Shown piece by piece: positions 11,687 through 20,342 of a DNA stretch of 64,000 nucleotides. The position numbers were made by a program, and so were the translations under genes. Source of the stretch: Lepraria neglecta. Taxonomy: Eukaryota; Ascomycota; Lecanoromycetes; Lecanorales; Stereocaulaceae. Positions within the stretch are counted from its first letter, which is position 1, and every line of letters starts with the position of its first letter. The notes below the pieces were generated by a model, which did no database searches, was not told where the DNA came from, and saw nothing but the letters and a program-made list of their open reading frames with translations. Location: the NCBI GenBank assembly GCA_033220425.1, contig CM065646.1, forward strand, positions 379,501 to 443,500. Direction: 5' to 3'.

Positions 11687-12378
11687 CAACGCTGTTAATA
11701 GTGCACCAACTATTTAATAAATAGCTGGTTTAACCGGTTGGTTTGCCTTTTTTTGCTTATTAGTTGGTGCAGTTTAACAATTCAACTGTTTAATTTAAAC
11801 CGGTTCAATATTTGAACCAACTACTTATAAACTAGTTGGTTTGGCAGTTAAACGGTGCAATATGGGGGCGGAGTTCTGTTCGGGTTAGCGCATAAGAAGA
11901 TGTGTTCAACTCTGAAAACTACGGCAATCGCATATTTGGGAGCTTTGCGTGTCGAGGTCGATGAGCTACTGGGGCGGTCCCAGGCAATTTGCTCAGGGCG
12001 ACGACATACTATTCTATATTGATGTCCCTATATGGCTGGTGGGTAGGAGGCTTGTTTGGGATGTATACAAACCCCGGAGGGTGTTTCTAGATACTTTTTT
12101 TGTATTGCCGCTGTCGTACACATCGTCGGCGATGTTGAAAACTTTTCATATTCAAGCCTCGGTAGAATTACTGCACAATTAGAGCGAGGTCTCACCAAAA
12201 TTTGGTACAAACTTGCTTCAATTCCGCTTATGTCATCAAACTGTTTAACCAACTGGTCCACTAATAGTTTTTTTAGTGTAAACCGTTTAACTTTTAAACT
12301 GCACTGTGAACTGTCAATAAACAGTTCGTAGTGCAGTTTGCCTTTTAAACTGCACGGTTTGCACAGTTAACAGCGTTG
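11687..12378. mobile_element. Non-autonomous hAT-type miniature element (692 bp)
   Basis: The ends are inverted repeats. The left end reads CAACGCTGTTAATAGTGCA and the right end, reverse-complemented, CAACGCTGTTAACTGTGCA: 12 identical bases, then close similarity. Both sides carry the identical 8-bp duplication CAAGTAAG. The subterminal 170-180 bp at each end are AT-rich and packed with short motifs (GTTTAA, ACCAACT, AAACTG) in both orientations, a hAT-like architecture. The middle (about 11870-12240) is less AT-rich and encodes no transposase I can recognise, so the element must be mobilised in trans. It sits inside the large minus-strand pseudogene. Removing it and one duplication copy rejoins that gene's frame. 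Confidence 0.85.
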
Positions 12379-12386
12379 CAAGTAAG
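12379..12386. repeat. Target site duplication, right copy (CAAGTAAG)
   Basis: Exact copy of the left 8-bp duplication, immediately after the right inverted repeat ending in CAGCGTTG. Confidence 0.85.
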
Positions 12387-14218
12387 CCATCTCCAGACGT
12401 GTCTCATCGCTGGTCTCTTGCACCACAGTCTGGACTGAGCGTATCGGAGATCCGTGATAGAAATCGCTTAGTCGAAGGCCATCATCCACGTACGCCCCTT
12501 TCAGTCCACAGAGCTCCTTGAATCGAAAACCGGAATAACTGATTTATCCCTGAACAATGCGGAGTCTAAAGATAGACTCGAGAGGCAAGTTTGGATCTTC
12601 GACAGCGTAATGGTAGACACAAATTCCGTTCCTCACCCTTGCCAAATGATCAGCGGTGGGTAGCGATTCATGTTTGGGAGGAGTGCCAGAAACAGAGACT
12701 CCTGGAAACTCACAGCTCATGATCGGTTCGTAGAACTTTCCAGGTACTGTCCCCGAAGACTTGTTAGCATGTGACTGCCAAACGTAGAGATTTATTAGGC
12801 CGGTAATAGAAGGAGGAACATCCTCGTCGATGTCGCAGCTGACCAGGATCCAAAGGAAGATCGTTATGGTCTCTAACATAATTCGCAGACAGGCTTGACC
12901 ATCTCCCTCTGTCACTTCCTTACCATTTGGCAGATGATAGGGACATGAACATACGGCCTCAATCGAGCTGATTGCAAGTTGTCCCAGCTCATCGATAGAC
13001 TCTTCGCTTGCTACGACTGGGTTACTCGACAGACATATGGCAAGTTCTGGCAGACGCCGTGCAGCGAAATTGATGAATTGTCGACCTATACCGTTGTTCT
13101 GAGCCTAAATAAGAGGATTTACAGGGCGATTTGCAAAGTCTGGTTTCTGGCCATACCCACGTCGAGCTTCCTCGCGACCGGCTGCAATGCCAGGCCTAGG
13201 TAGCAGAGACACACAAGTCATATACATAGCAAAGTAGTGTCCAGTCTGGCCACTCAGACCTTCATCGATGTTGCCATGAAAGACGTCATGTAGGATCGTC
13301 GACCACGACCCCTGCCAGTTCAAGATGTCTACTCCGCGAAGGGCAGGGTCTTTTGGACGTAGAGTTTGACCACCCGGAATGAAGGACGCTTTGCCTTTGA
13401 GCAAAACTTCTTGAAGCGTCCCTGTGGTTGTGGTGGGCAGTATGATTGTCACTTGAGGGATGGAGTCCGCCCTGCCTCGTGACCGATATAGGAAGTTTTA
13501 GTTTAAGTCACAAAGTCCGACGTCCAAAGATAAGATCCATTCTGCAAATGCTGCAAGCCAGGCGCAATCGACCCCACCAGAAAAAGTGGTATTTGCGTTT
13601 AGAAATCCGGGCGAGTGTCAAGATGGCATCAGCGAGCATTGCATGGGTCGTCGATGTGTGACGTTTAGCGAGGTGGTGTATATGCCCAGAGATGAGGCGA
13701 CGAAAACCATTAGCGATCACGACAAAATACGCAGACGTTAACATGCCAGTACATAAACCCACAAGGGGTTTCCATTGCCGTAAAGCAGGAGTGAAAGATT
13801 GAGGGGCTTTGCAGAGAACACAAAGCTCCCTGATGACCATTGCGGCGAACATGGAGTCGTAAGTGGTCGACAGTGCAGCGCATAAGGCTACTAGAGTGAG
13901 ACCCTCTTCGGTGTCTGCAAGATCTGTCACGACGTCCTTGACGCCAAAGCCAAACCAGATCAAGTCTTTGTAAGAGCCATATTTCTTAAGCTTGAAGACG
14001 GCATCACATATTCGTTCCTGCGCGTATGGCTCTAGTGCAAAGTTGTAACAAATTGCTCTTCCGACTTGAAGGGTGAAAGCATCGATGCCCGCTCTTGAAA
14101 GTCGGGCGAATACTGCAACGGAGAACTGCACGCTGGAGTTGGACAAAGCAACCCTATCGACGGAACCTTGCTAAGCGAAGCTTGGAGCGCCATTGGAAGG
14201 TATCAAAGCACCCGACAT

Positions 14219-14698
14219 AGCTGCAGCGGGATGTAACTGCGAGATGCCGATATAGCAAGATGATACTAAGGCTACCTAAAGGAAGCTAGAGTATCCAGTA
14301 GCAATGTAACGCGAAAGGCCAGATAAAGTACATGTTCTAAGGATCGCCATCTGCCTTCCACGAGCCCCCCATCTGGAGGTTGACGTGCATGATATCTGCA
14401 TGGGGCATTCACAAGAAAGATCATTAACCTTAGACTGACCTAAGTACACAAGCTGCAAAAAGACATTGAAGTACATTATAGTTTTGGCTGCTCAACGATT
14501 GACAGAGGAGATAACTCTTTAGTCTGAACAGGAGTGAAATTGATAAGTCGCTGGCCTGCATTGAGTGAAATAAACAGCCAAGCAATCGCGCTAAGCCGCG
14601 CCTGCCTCTTCTAAACGCGTAGTATCACTCTCCATCAGCTTATGCCTCTACCACAAGTTGTATCGCCATCAGAGTTTTGAGAAAAGCGGCGCGGCCTA
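14219..14698. other. Intergenic between pseudogene and DAD3
   Basis: Would contain the former promoter of the large minus-strand pseudogene and the DAD3 promoter. No other feature seen. Confidence 0.4.
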
Positions 14699-15058
14699 AT
14701 GGCCGACCCTTCGCCCCCCTCGAACCAAGCTGCAGCCTGCAGTCCTCTCGAGCAAGAAGTCCTGGACGAATATGCTCTTCTACTCACTAATCTAAATAAA
14801 GTAGGTTCAATCTTCCATCCCACTCTCTACCACACGCTCTTTCTAGTTGAAATGAATCCTGACACTCTCGCTCTACAGCTCTCTACCGTCCTCTCCTCCC
14901 TCGCGGAACGGCCGACTGCTGAAGTTCTCGATGGATTACGAATGCTGGAACGGAAGACGAGCTTGGTGTGTACGCTACTGAAAGCGAGCGTGTACAGTAT
15001 CGTGTTGCAGCAGCAGATATATGGGGGTGGTGAGGGAGACGGGCAGGGGCAGGGATAA
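14699..15058 (+). CDS. DAD3: DASH complex subunit Dad3
   Basis: Dad3 is a small subunit of the DASH/Dam1 ring that couples kinetochores to microtubules. The ATG at 14699 opens a frame matching the family: SPLEQEVLDEYALLLTNLNK, then ERPTAEVLDGLRMLERKTSL and FTLL-like TLLKASVYSIVLQQQ. The middle stretch 14801-14878 does not fit the family and looks like a 78-bp intron: donor GTAGGT, a CTGAC branch site and acceptor CTACAG. It is a multiple of three with no stop, so unspliced mRNA would still be translated with 26 extra residues. Spliced, the protein is 93 aa, the normal size. The C-terminus ends in a Gly-rich tail (GGGEGDGQGQG). It is tail to tail with the uS5m gene. Confidence 0.88.
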   Translation: MADPSPPSNQAAACSPLEQEVLDEYALLLTNLNKVGSIFHPTLYHTLFLVEMNPDTLALQLSTVLSSLAERPTAEVLDGLRMLERKTSLVCTLLKASVYSIVLQQQIYGGGEGDGQGQG

Positions 15059-15280
15059 GGGCAATAACACGGCAGAGGGACCAGGCGTTCAGGTTAATGG
15101 GGAAATCAAGAGCAGGCGTTCAAGGCGATTGGGAAGGCAGATACCCTGTGGGATGCAGTACTACGACATATGGAACGATGGACGCTGAAGAGTTGATGAG
15201 AAGTGAATATGCTAGATGCTCCCACCAACACGCCCTGCAATGATGTATAATGCAACTATATAGGCTCTTTTGATACAATG

Positions 15281-16603
15281 CTATTGTACATTCCCACCGT
15301 AATATACTTTCCTCACATCGACTAGCTTCTTCCCCAATCCTCTTGCTATCTCATCCGGTATTCTTTGAGTCAGGAGAGCCTGGAATGTCGCTTTGATGGT
15401 GTTCATAGGATTCCGTGACCGTGTGACGCGTGCTGCTAGATCTGAGATGCCTGCACATCGGCACATCTCGAATATGTAGGCTTGACATCGTATTCCAAAC
15501 CCTGCGAATCATGTCAGTGCGGTGTTCTGATAGCTTACGCAGCAATACATACCTGGCGGCCTAGTCATCAGCTCCAGCTCCACAGCACCAATCTTCACCT
15601 TCACGTCCCCAAAAATCGTCCGGTCTTCATATCGTGGTATAGGTTGCGCATTGCGTATTGCAGCGAAGTGGGCCTGCCGTCTTGCATCTTCCGGTTCTGT
15701 AGACTTCCCTTCCCCGATTCCCAAGAGTCCCCTTCCATTGCCAGCTACAGTCAGGAAATACTGGCTCTGTATTTTTCCCATCCTCGTCTGGTTGACAACC
15801 CTATGTGTAACCAGGTTCTTCACCCTAAACCGCCTGATCTGGTCGAGTGAATACCCAGTCTGCCGCATCAATCTCTTCATCGCAGGATCGATCTCCACCT
15901 CCCCCGGCTTACGCGTGGACCCATACTTCTTCATTTCAGGTATCCCTTTTGGTATTTCTGGTGCTAGATAATTCCGCGGATTTCGTTCTGCCTCCTCTTT
16001 CCCCACGGTCAACCTCAGGTTATCCCTGAATTTGATATAATCCAGTCTCGTCGGCTCATCAGGCAGATCCTGGATAAACTTGGCGAAGTCCTCCCCGATC
16101 TCATCTTCATTTTTGTACCGTAGCTTCGGATCATAGTTCTCTTCGGGTGCTCTGACAGGCTTGTCTATGACAGGATGTATTTGCGCGAAATCGTCCAGGT
16201 AGTCGAATGCCCAAGGTCCATCTCGGAGTGTCGCCTGCTCGGCTAGATCTTGTGGGTCCACCGCTGCCTCCCCGGCTTCAATTGCGGCAAGCTGTGCGGG
16301 CGTGTACCATTCCTTGAGTATCTTTTTATTCTTGTCGGTGTAGGCTTTAAAATGTTCGGGTTTGAGGCCTGCTGGAAGTGGCCTTGCCAATTCCTCCTTT
16401 TCTCTAGCCGGAGCAATTGACTTCACTTTTTTATATCTCCATTTTGCCTGTTTCTCGTTCTCCGCAATCTCTTTTCCTGGATTATCGTTTTCTCCGGGCC
16501 CAGCGTAGAGAGGTCTCGAGGAATGAAAAGTTCGTTGTAGGCATGCTCGTGAAGGGGCCGCACGCAGCGGGAAGAGACAACGCGCAGCGAAGGGGGCGCT
16601 CAT
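15281..16603 (-). CDS. MRPS5: Mitochondrial small-subunit ribosomal protein uS5m
   Basis: Exons 16603-15553 and 15501-15281 give 423 aa; the 51-bp intron has GTATGT and an acceptor after TTCGCAG. The N-terminus is a mitochondrial targeting peptide, Arg-rich without acidic residues (FAARCLFPLRAAPSRACLQR). The S5 double-stranded RNA-binding fold starts at about residue 245 (DQIRRFRVKNLVTHRVVNQT). It continues with the Gly-rich loop AGNGRGLLGIGEGKS and EDARRQAHFAAIRNAQPIPR. After the splice it reads PPGFGIRCQAYIFEMCRCAG, then RSRNPMNTIKATFQALL. Joining the exons restores the family sequence exactly at PPG-FGIRC. It acts in the mitoribosomal small subunit near the mRNA entry. It shares a 140-bp divergent promoter with TRM2. 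Confidence 0.95.
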
Positions 16604-16743
16604 AGCTGCTCTAATACTCTCCGGGCCTCCTCCTCCGCTTCCTCTTCAACTTGGTTGCGATTCAATAGATATCGAGCTCGAATCCCGAAATTCCAAGCTA
16701 AGATTCGCTTAGCGCGTTTGGGAAAAGGGGAAACTTTGCCGAC
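16604..16743. promoter_or_regulatory. Bidirectional promoter between MRPS5 and TRM2
   Basis: Only 140 bp separate the two start codons, so both promoters and leaders overlap here. No element is distinct enough to name. Confidence 0.6.
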
Positions 16744-18561
16744 ATGGATTCTTCTCAAATTTATTTTGATGCATTTGATAGTGCCATGTGGAGACCGAGT
16801 AATCATTTTGTAGGAGCCATATCTGTCTTCAAGTCTGTGAAACGGTTGCCGCTACCTCATGGTTTTGTGGCGATGACAAATAAACCGTACAACAAGCCGT
16901 ATCATCAGAGCAAATCGGCAAAGCGCCAAAAGACTGCGGCGAAACCTGCCAATGATGGCTCCAATGAAGAGGTCCTGCTAGCGGATGTCAAGTCGCTGCT
17001 CTCAGCTTATAAATCATCCGAGAACCTTAACCAGGAGGAGGTAGAAGACGACCATGAGCCTTCTTCCAAGGCATCCTATGTTCCACCAGAGCGCTTCTCA
17101 GAGATTGAAGTAAAGATTTCTGAATTGTCATCTACCGGCGACGGCCTTGGTCTTTCATCTGCTTGTGATCATGTCTATGTTGTACCATTTACAGTTCCTG
17201 GGGATTCCGTACAAGCAAGAGTTGTCAATCACATTCCCAAAGCAGGGTATACATTGACGGACTTCATCAAAGTGATCACACCTGCACACCAGCGTGATGA
17301 CTCTCTTCCTAAATGTCCATACTTTGCCAAGTGTGCGGGCTGCCAAATCCAAATGTTACCGTATGAACTGCAATTGCAACACAAGAAAAGCATTGTCGAA
17401 AAAGCATATCGTAACTTTTCAACCTTAACGCCGGATATCGTACCTGCTGTTGCCGAGACAATTGGTTCACCACTGCAGTATGGCTATCGTACGAAACTCA
17501 CGCCTCATTTCGATGGGCCACCGGGCAGTATGACTCGAAAGGCGAAGCGTGATCCATCTGAACGGAAAGGCTTTGAAACTGTTCCTCCAATTGGTTTCAA
17601 TCTGAAGGGTACCCGTAAAATCATTGACATTGAAGACTGCCCGATTGGCACTGATGCAGTCAGGGAGGGTATGAAGCGCGAGAGAAAGCAGGTCGCAGAG
17701 GAAATTGCAAATTATACCAGAGGGGCGACAATTTTGCTCCGGGAGAGCACTTTACGAAAACCAAAAACACCCGCTAAGCAAGAGAGTCCGAAGTCTGCTA
17801 CCATCCAGAGCGTCGGAAATGATTTACCAAAGGAGGAAGATTCTTTATCACCTACCCCAAATGGAAACACTATCAAAGCTGAGGACACTGAGACCAGTAA
17901 TGCTCAGTATGGTCCTCTACCATACACCGACATCAAGACCTGTATCACAGACCAAAGAGCAATCTCAACCGAGTATGTCGATGACTTCGAGCTCAAGAAC
18001 ACAGCTGGTGCCTTCTTCCAGAACAATAATTCAATACTTCCCAAATTCACCGCCTACATCCGCGACCGCATCATACCACCAAAATCAGCCGGTGGTTCAA
18101 AGCCCATCAAGTATCTTATTGATGCATACTGTGGCTCTGGTCTGTTCACGATCACCTTGTCATCACTTTTCTCATCATCCATGGGTATCGACATTGCAGG
18201 CGCCTCTATTGTCTCCGCTAAGGAAAATGCCGCTGTCAACAATATCTCCAATGCGTCATTCATGACAGCTGATGCGTCGAAGCTTTTCGAACATGTGGAA
18301 TACCCCCCTGAGGAGACTGTCGTCATTATCGATCCGCCGAGGAAAGGCTGTGATGATCCATTTCTGCAACAATTGCTGAGATTTGGCCCACGAAGGGTCG
18401 TGTATGTTAGCTGTAATGTGCACACTCAAGCTAGGGACGTAGGAGTCATGGTAGAGGGGCTCAAAGATTGCAGGTACGAGATCGAAAGCCTGCAAGGGTT
18501 CGATTTCTTTCCGCAGACTGGACATGTTGAAGGGGTGGCTATTCTCGCTAGGTCTAGCTGA
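16744..18561 (+). CDS. TRM2: tRNA (uracil-5-)-methyltransferase Trm2
   Basis: Trm2 makes 5-methyluridine at position 54 of the tRNA T-loop using S-adenosylmethionine. It is a single-exon gene of 605 aa. A TRAM-like domain occupies about residues 118-180 (VYVVPFTVPGDSVQARVVNH). A Cys cluster follows (PKCPYFAKCAGCQIQ). The methyltransferase core has the SAM loop DAYCGSGLFTITLS, DPPRKGCDDPF, and the catalytic Cys near residue 557 in VVYVSCNVHTQARD. The C-terminus QGFDFFPQTGHVEGVAIL is typical. A charged insert of about 70 residues, rich in Ser, Glu and Lys, separates the halves at about residues 335-400. An internal ATG at about codon 40 (MTNKPYNKPYHQ) could be the start if the first is skipped, giving alternative targeting. 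Confidence 0.95.
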   Translation: MDSSQIYFDAFDSAMWRPSNHFVGAISVFKSVKRLPLPHGFVAMTNKPYNKPYHQSKSAKRQKTAAKPANDGSNEEVLLADVKSLLSAYKSSENLNQEEVEDDHEPSSKASYVPPERFSEIEVKISELSSTGDGLGLSSACDHVYVVPFTVPGDSVQARVVNHIPKAGYTLTDFIKVITPAHQRDDSLPKCPYFAKCAGCQIQMLPYELQLQHKKSIVEKAYRNFSTLTPDIVPAVAETIGSPLQYGYRTKLTPHFDGPPGSMTRKAKRDPSERKGFETVPPIGFNLKGTRKIIDIEDCPIGTDAVREGMKRERKQVAEEIANYTRGATILLRESTLRKPKTPAKQESPKSATIQSVGNDLPKEEDSLSPTPNGNTIKAEDTETSNAQYGPLPYTDIKTCITDQRAISTEYVDDFELKNTAGAFFQNNNSILPKFTAYIRDRIIPPKSAGGSKPIKYLIDAYCGSGLFTITLSSLFSSSMGIDIAGASIVSAKENAAVNNISNASFMTADASKLFEHVEYPPEETVVIIDPPRKGCDDPFLQQLLRFGPRRVVYVSCNVHTQARDVGVMVEGLKDCRYEIESLQGFDFFPQTGHVEGVAILARSS

Positions 18562-18995
18562 TTGTAAGACTACACATTTCAGATTCATAGATTTGTCTGC
18601 TCATAACCTTACACTGTTCACTTTTAGAGATTTCTCATTCAACGGAACAAGATAGGTCTTCAGCCATTTCTTCTTGCTCTCTGAACAGGACAGATCATTG
18701 TGCAGAGTCTCTTGAATTGATCTCGAACACTGTGCCCGCTTCGTCGAATCGTACTCATCTCAAGCCATTGACAAAGTCTGATGTACCAAGCATTTCCTTG
18801 GCTTTGTGAAGTATTATATCGAGCAAATGTGCTTGTTCTTCCGTGAAATTTTAGATCGCATATGAACGCCCGACTATTCTCAAATCTCAGCCATACAAAT
18901 TCTTTTGGACCCCCCTTGCGACTCTCCTCCACAAAACTCTCGACTGACAAACCTACAATAACACTACTCAAACAACTTCTATACGCCTTCACAAG
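18562..18995. other. Intergenic, 3' end of TRM2 and promoter of the secreted protein
   Basis: No gene recognised on either strand. Confidence 0.4.
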
Positions 18996-19910
18996 ATGCC
19001 ACTCTCCAAACAGCAGCTCATAGCTGCTATCCTTGCCTTCTCCGCCTCACTAGCCACCGCCCTCCGATCTAACACCACCACCACACCAACAGACCTCCCC
19101 GCCAACCCAACAGGCAATCTCCGCTACCACTTCTCCACACAACCCCAACCCGGCGAAGCAACATCAATCCACACCCTATCTTCCCCCTCACCCACCAGCC
19201 TCCCCAACCACGACTCCTTACCCCTGCCCTACCTCGCCATGGCAGCCTCCGATAACCCCGGAACCTTCGACGTCAACCATCGACCCCGCCTGGCAAGCCC
19301 GCATGAACTACACCGGCCCAATCTGCAAGAAGACTGAGAAATGTACCACTGTACCACCGAACGCAACTGGTGGGAAGCGAATCTCGACAGCATGAAAATG
19401 ACAACCTGTCTCTGCACCAACCCACCCCACGACGCCAATCGCACAGATTCCAATCTTGGCACCGTCGCCTCAAGCGTGGAGTTTGATTTCTGGTCGAACC
19501 ACCTAGGCCGGGGCTTCTATCTCGGCCCTCTCCTCTGCGGTCCCGCACCCGCTCACGAGAACGGGGAGAATAATTGCTGGGAACTTGCTACAGGAACGAA
19601 CCATAAGAAATTTGATAAGAGTGAGGGGACAGTGTGTGGGTATTATGATGGTACTGGGAAGGAGGAGGATGAAAAGATGTGTGTGGGGTATGGGTGGGTG
19701 GGGAGACGGTGGTTGTGGTTCAGGGGACAGAGGGAGGATTGGGATAGTGTGGGGATTAAGAGTGAGAAGGAGAGGCATGAAACTGTGAAGGGGGTTTGTG
19801 TGAGCAGGTGTTGGGAGAGTTTTGGGATGGGGTGGGCGGATTATTGGGGGACGGGGTTGGGGCCTAGTTTTGTTGGGACGTGGTGGTTGCTTAGGCCTAT
19901 TGTTTGGTAG
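18996..19910 (+). pseudogene. Secreted Cys-containing protein, reading frame disrupted
   Basis: ATG at 18996 starts a classical signal peptide (KQQLIAAILAFSASLATALR) followed by a Thr/Pro/Ser-rich linker. The frame meets TGA at 19335-19337. The same frame then stays open to 19910, with Cys-rich, secreted-looking sequence (MTTCLCTNPP, LLCGPAP, ENNCWELATG, TVCGYYDG). In the interval 19240-19390 the +1 frame looks more protein-like (IDPAWQARMNYTGPICKKTE, then KCTTVPPNATGG). So either two compensating frameshifts or a nonsense mutation disrupts the gene. There is no GT/AG pair spaced for a normal intron. No family is recognised; the fold could be an effector or a small secreted enzyme. It could still be live if an unusual splice exists. 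Confidence 0.5.
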
Positions 19911-20342
19911 AGTCGGCTGTGGGGGATATCGTTTCGTCTTTCGACAGGGAGTTGGGTTTCCTGTTGGCTGCGAGTAGTGGGAGGAGGTTACGGGATGGAC
20001 AAGCGTTAGAGGTGATTAAGAAAGGAACATGGTGTAGAGTTTTTCGATTCCTTTCTCTAGGTAGACAGACTACATGTTGGATATTTCCTCCTTATCACCA
20101 GGCCAAAAGCCGAGACGTATGAATTGATATGGTATCATGATGGCGTTGCTCTATGCCAGCCATCTCTGAATCCGATATCCCTGTTCTCTATATACATACC
20201 ATGATATATCCCCAACATCCCAGTCCACGCCATGAAATGCAGTGCCGGTAGTGTCTATCAAATCGCCTTCCATGATGAACACCTGTATCCGAAAATGGCC
20301 CACGCTGAGTGGTTCCGATATCCATTATCTGATTAAGAGATG
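19911..20342. other. Intergenic
   Basis: Separates the 3' ends of the secreted protein (plus) and the PPR gene (minus). No feature recognised. Confidence 0.4.

Larger units (their letters stand above)
11130..14218 (-). pseudogene. Large unrecognised protein, pseudogene interrupted by a transposon
   Basis: A minus-strand coding track of about 800 codons runs from ATG at 14216-14218 (MSGALIPSNGAPSFA) to a stop at 11130, but is broken many times. TAG at 14171-14173. A one-base shift at the A5 run 13581-13585. TAA at 13498-13500, TAG at 13105-13107, TAA at 12544-12546. The miniature transposon 11687-12378, then TAA at 11652-11654. Between lesions the pieces join in one frame (VGRAICYNFALEPYAQER, PGGQTLRPKDPALRGVDI, SLPTADHLARVRNGICVYHY, YDLNSWTDLGETFLLAGR). 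The N-terminal third has hydrophobic stretches (VDRVALSNSSVQFSVAVFARL). I believe this belongs to a multi-copy hypothetical family of filamentous ascomycetes, but I have no function for it. Several stops are one transition from Gln codons. Confidence 0.75.

Noticed and set aside
11949-12331. Open frames inside the hAT-type element
   Set aside because: They are 77-91 codons, on both strands and overlapping, with no hATC or zinc-finger motif; the element is non-autonomous.
18660-18992. Minus-strand frame of 110 codons
   Set aside because: It overlaps the TRM2 3' flank and the promoter of the secreted protein, has no domain, and is AT/GC-balanced like flanking non-coding DNA.
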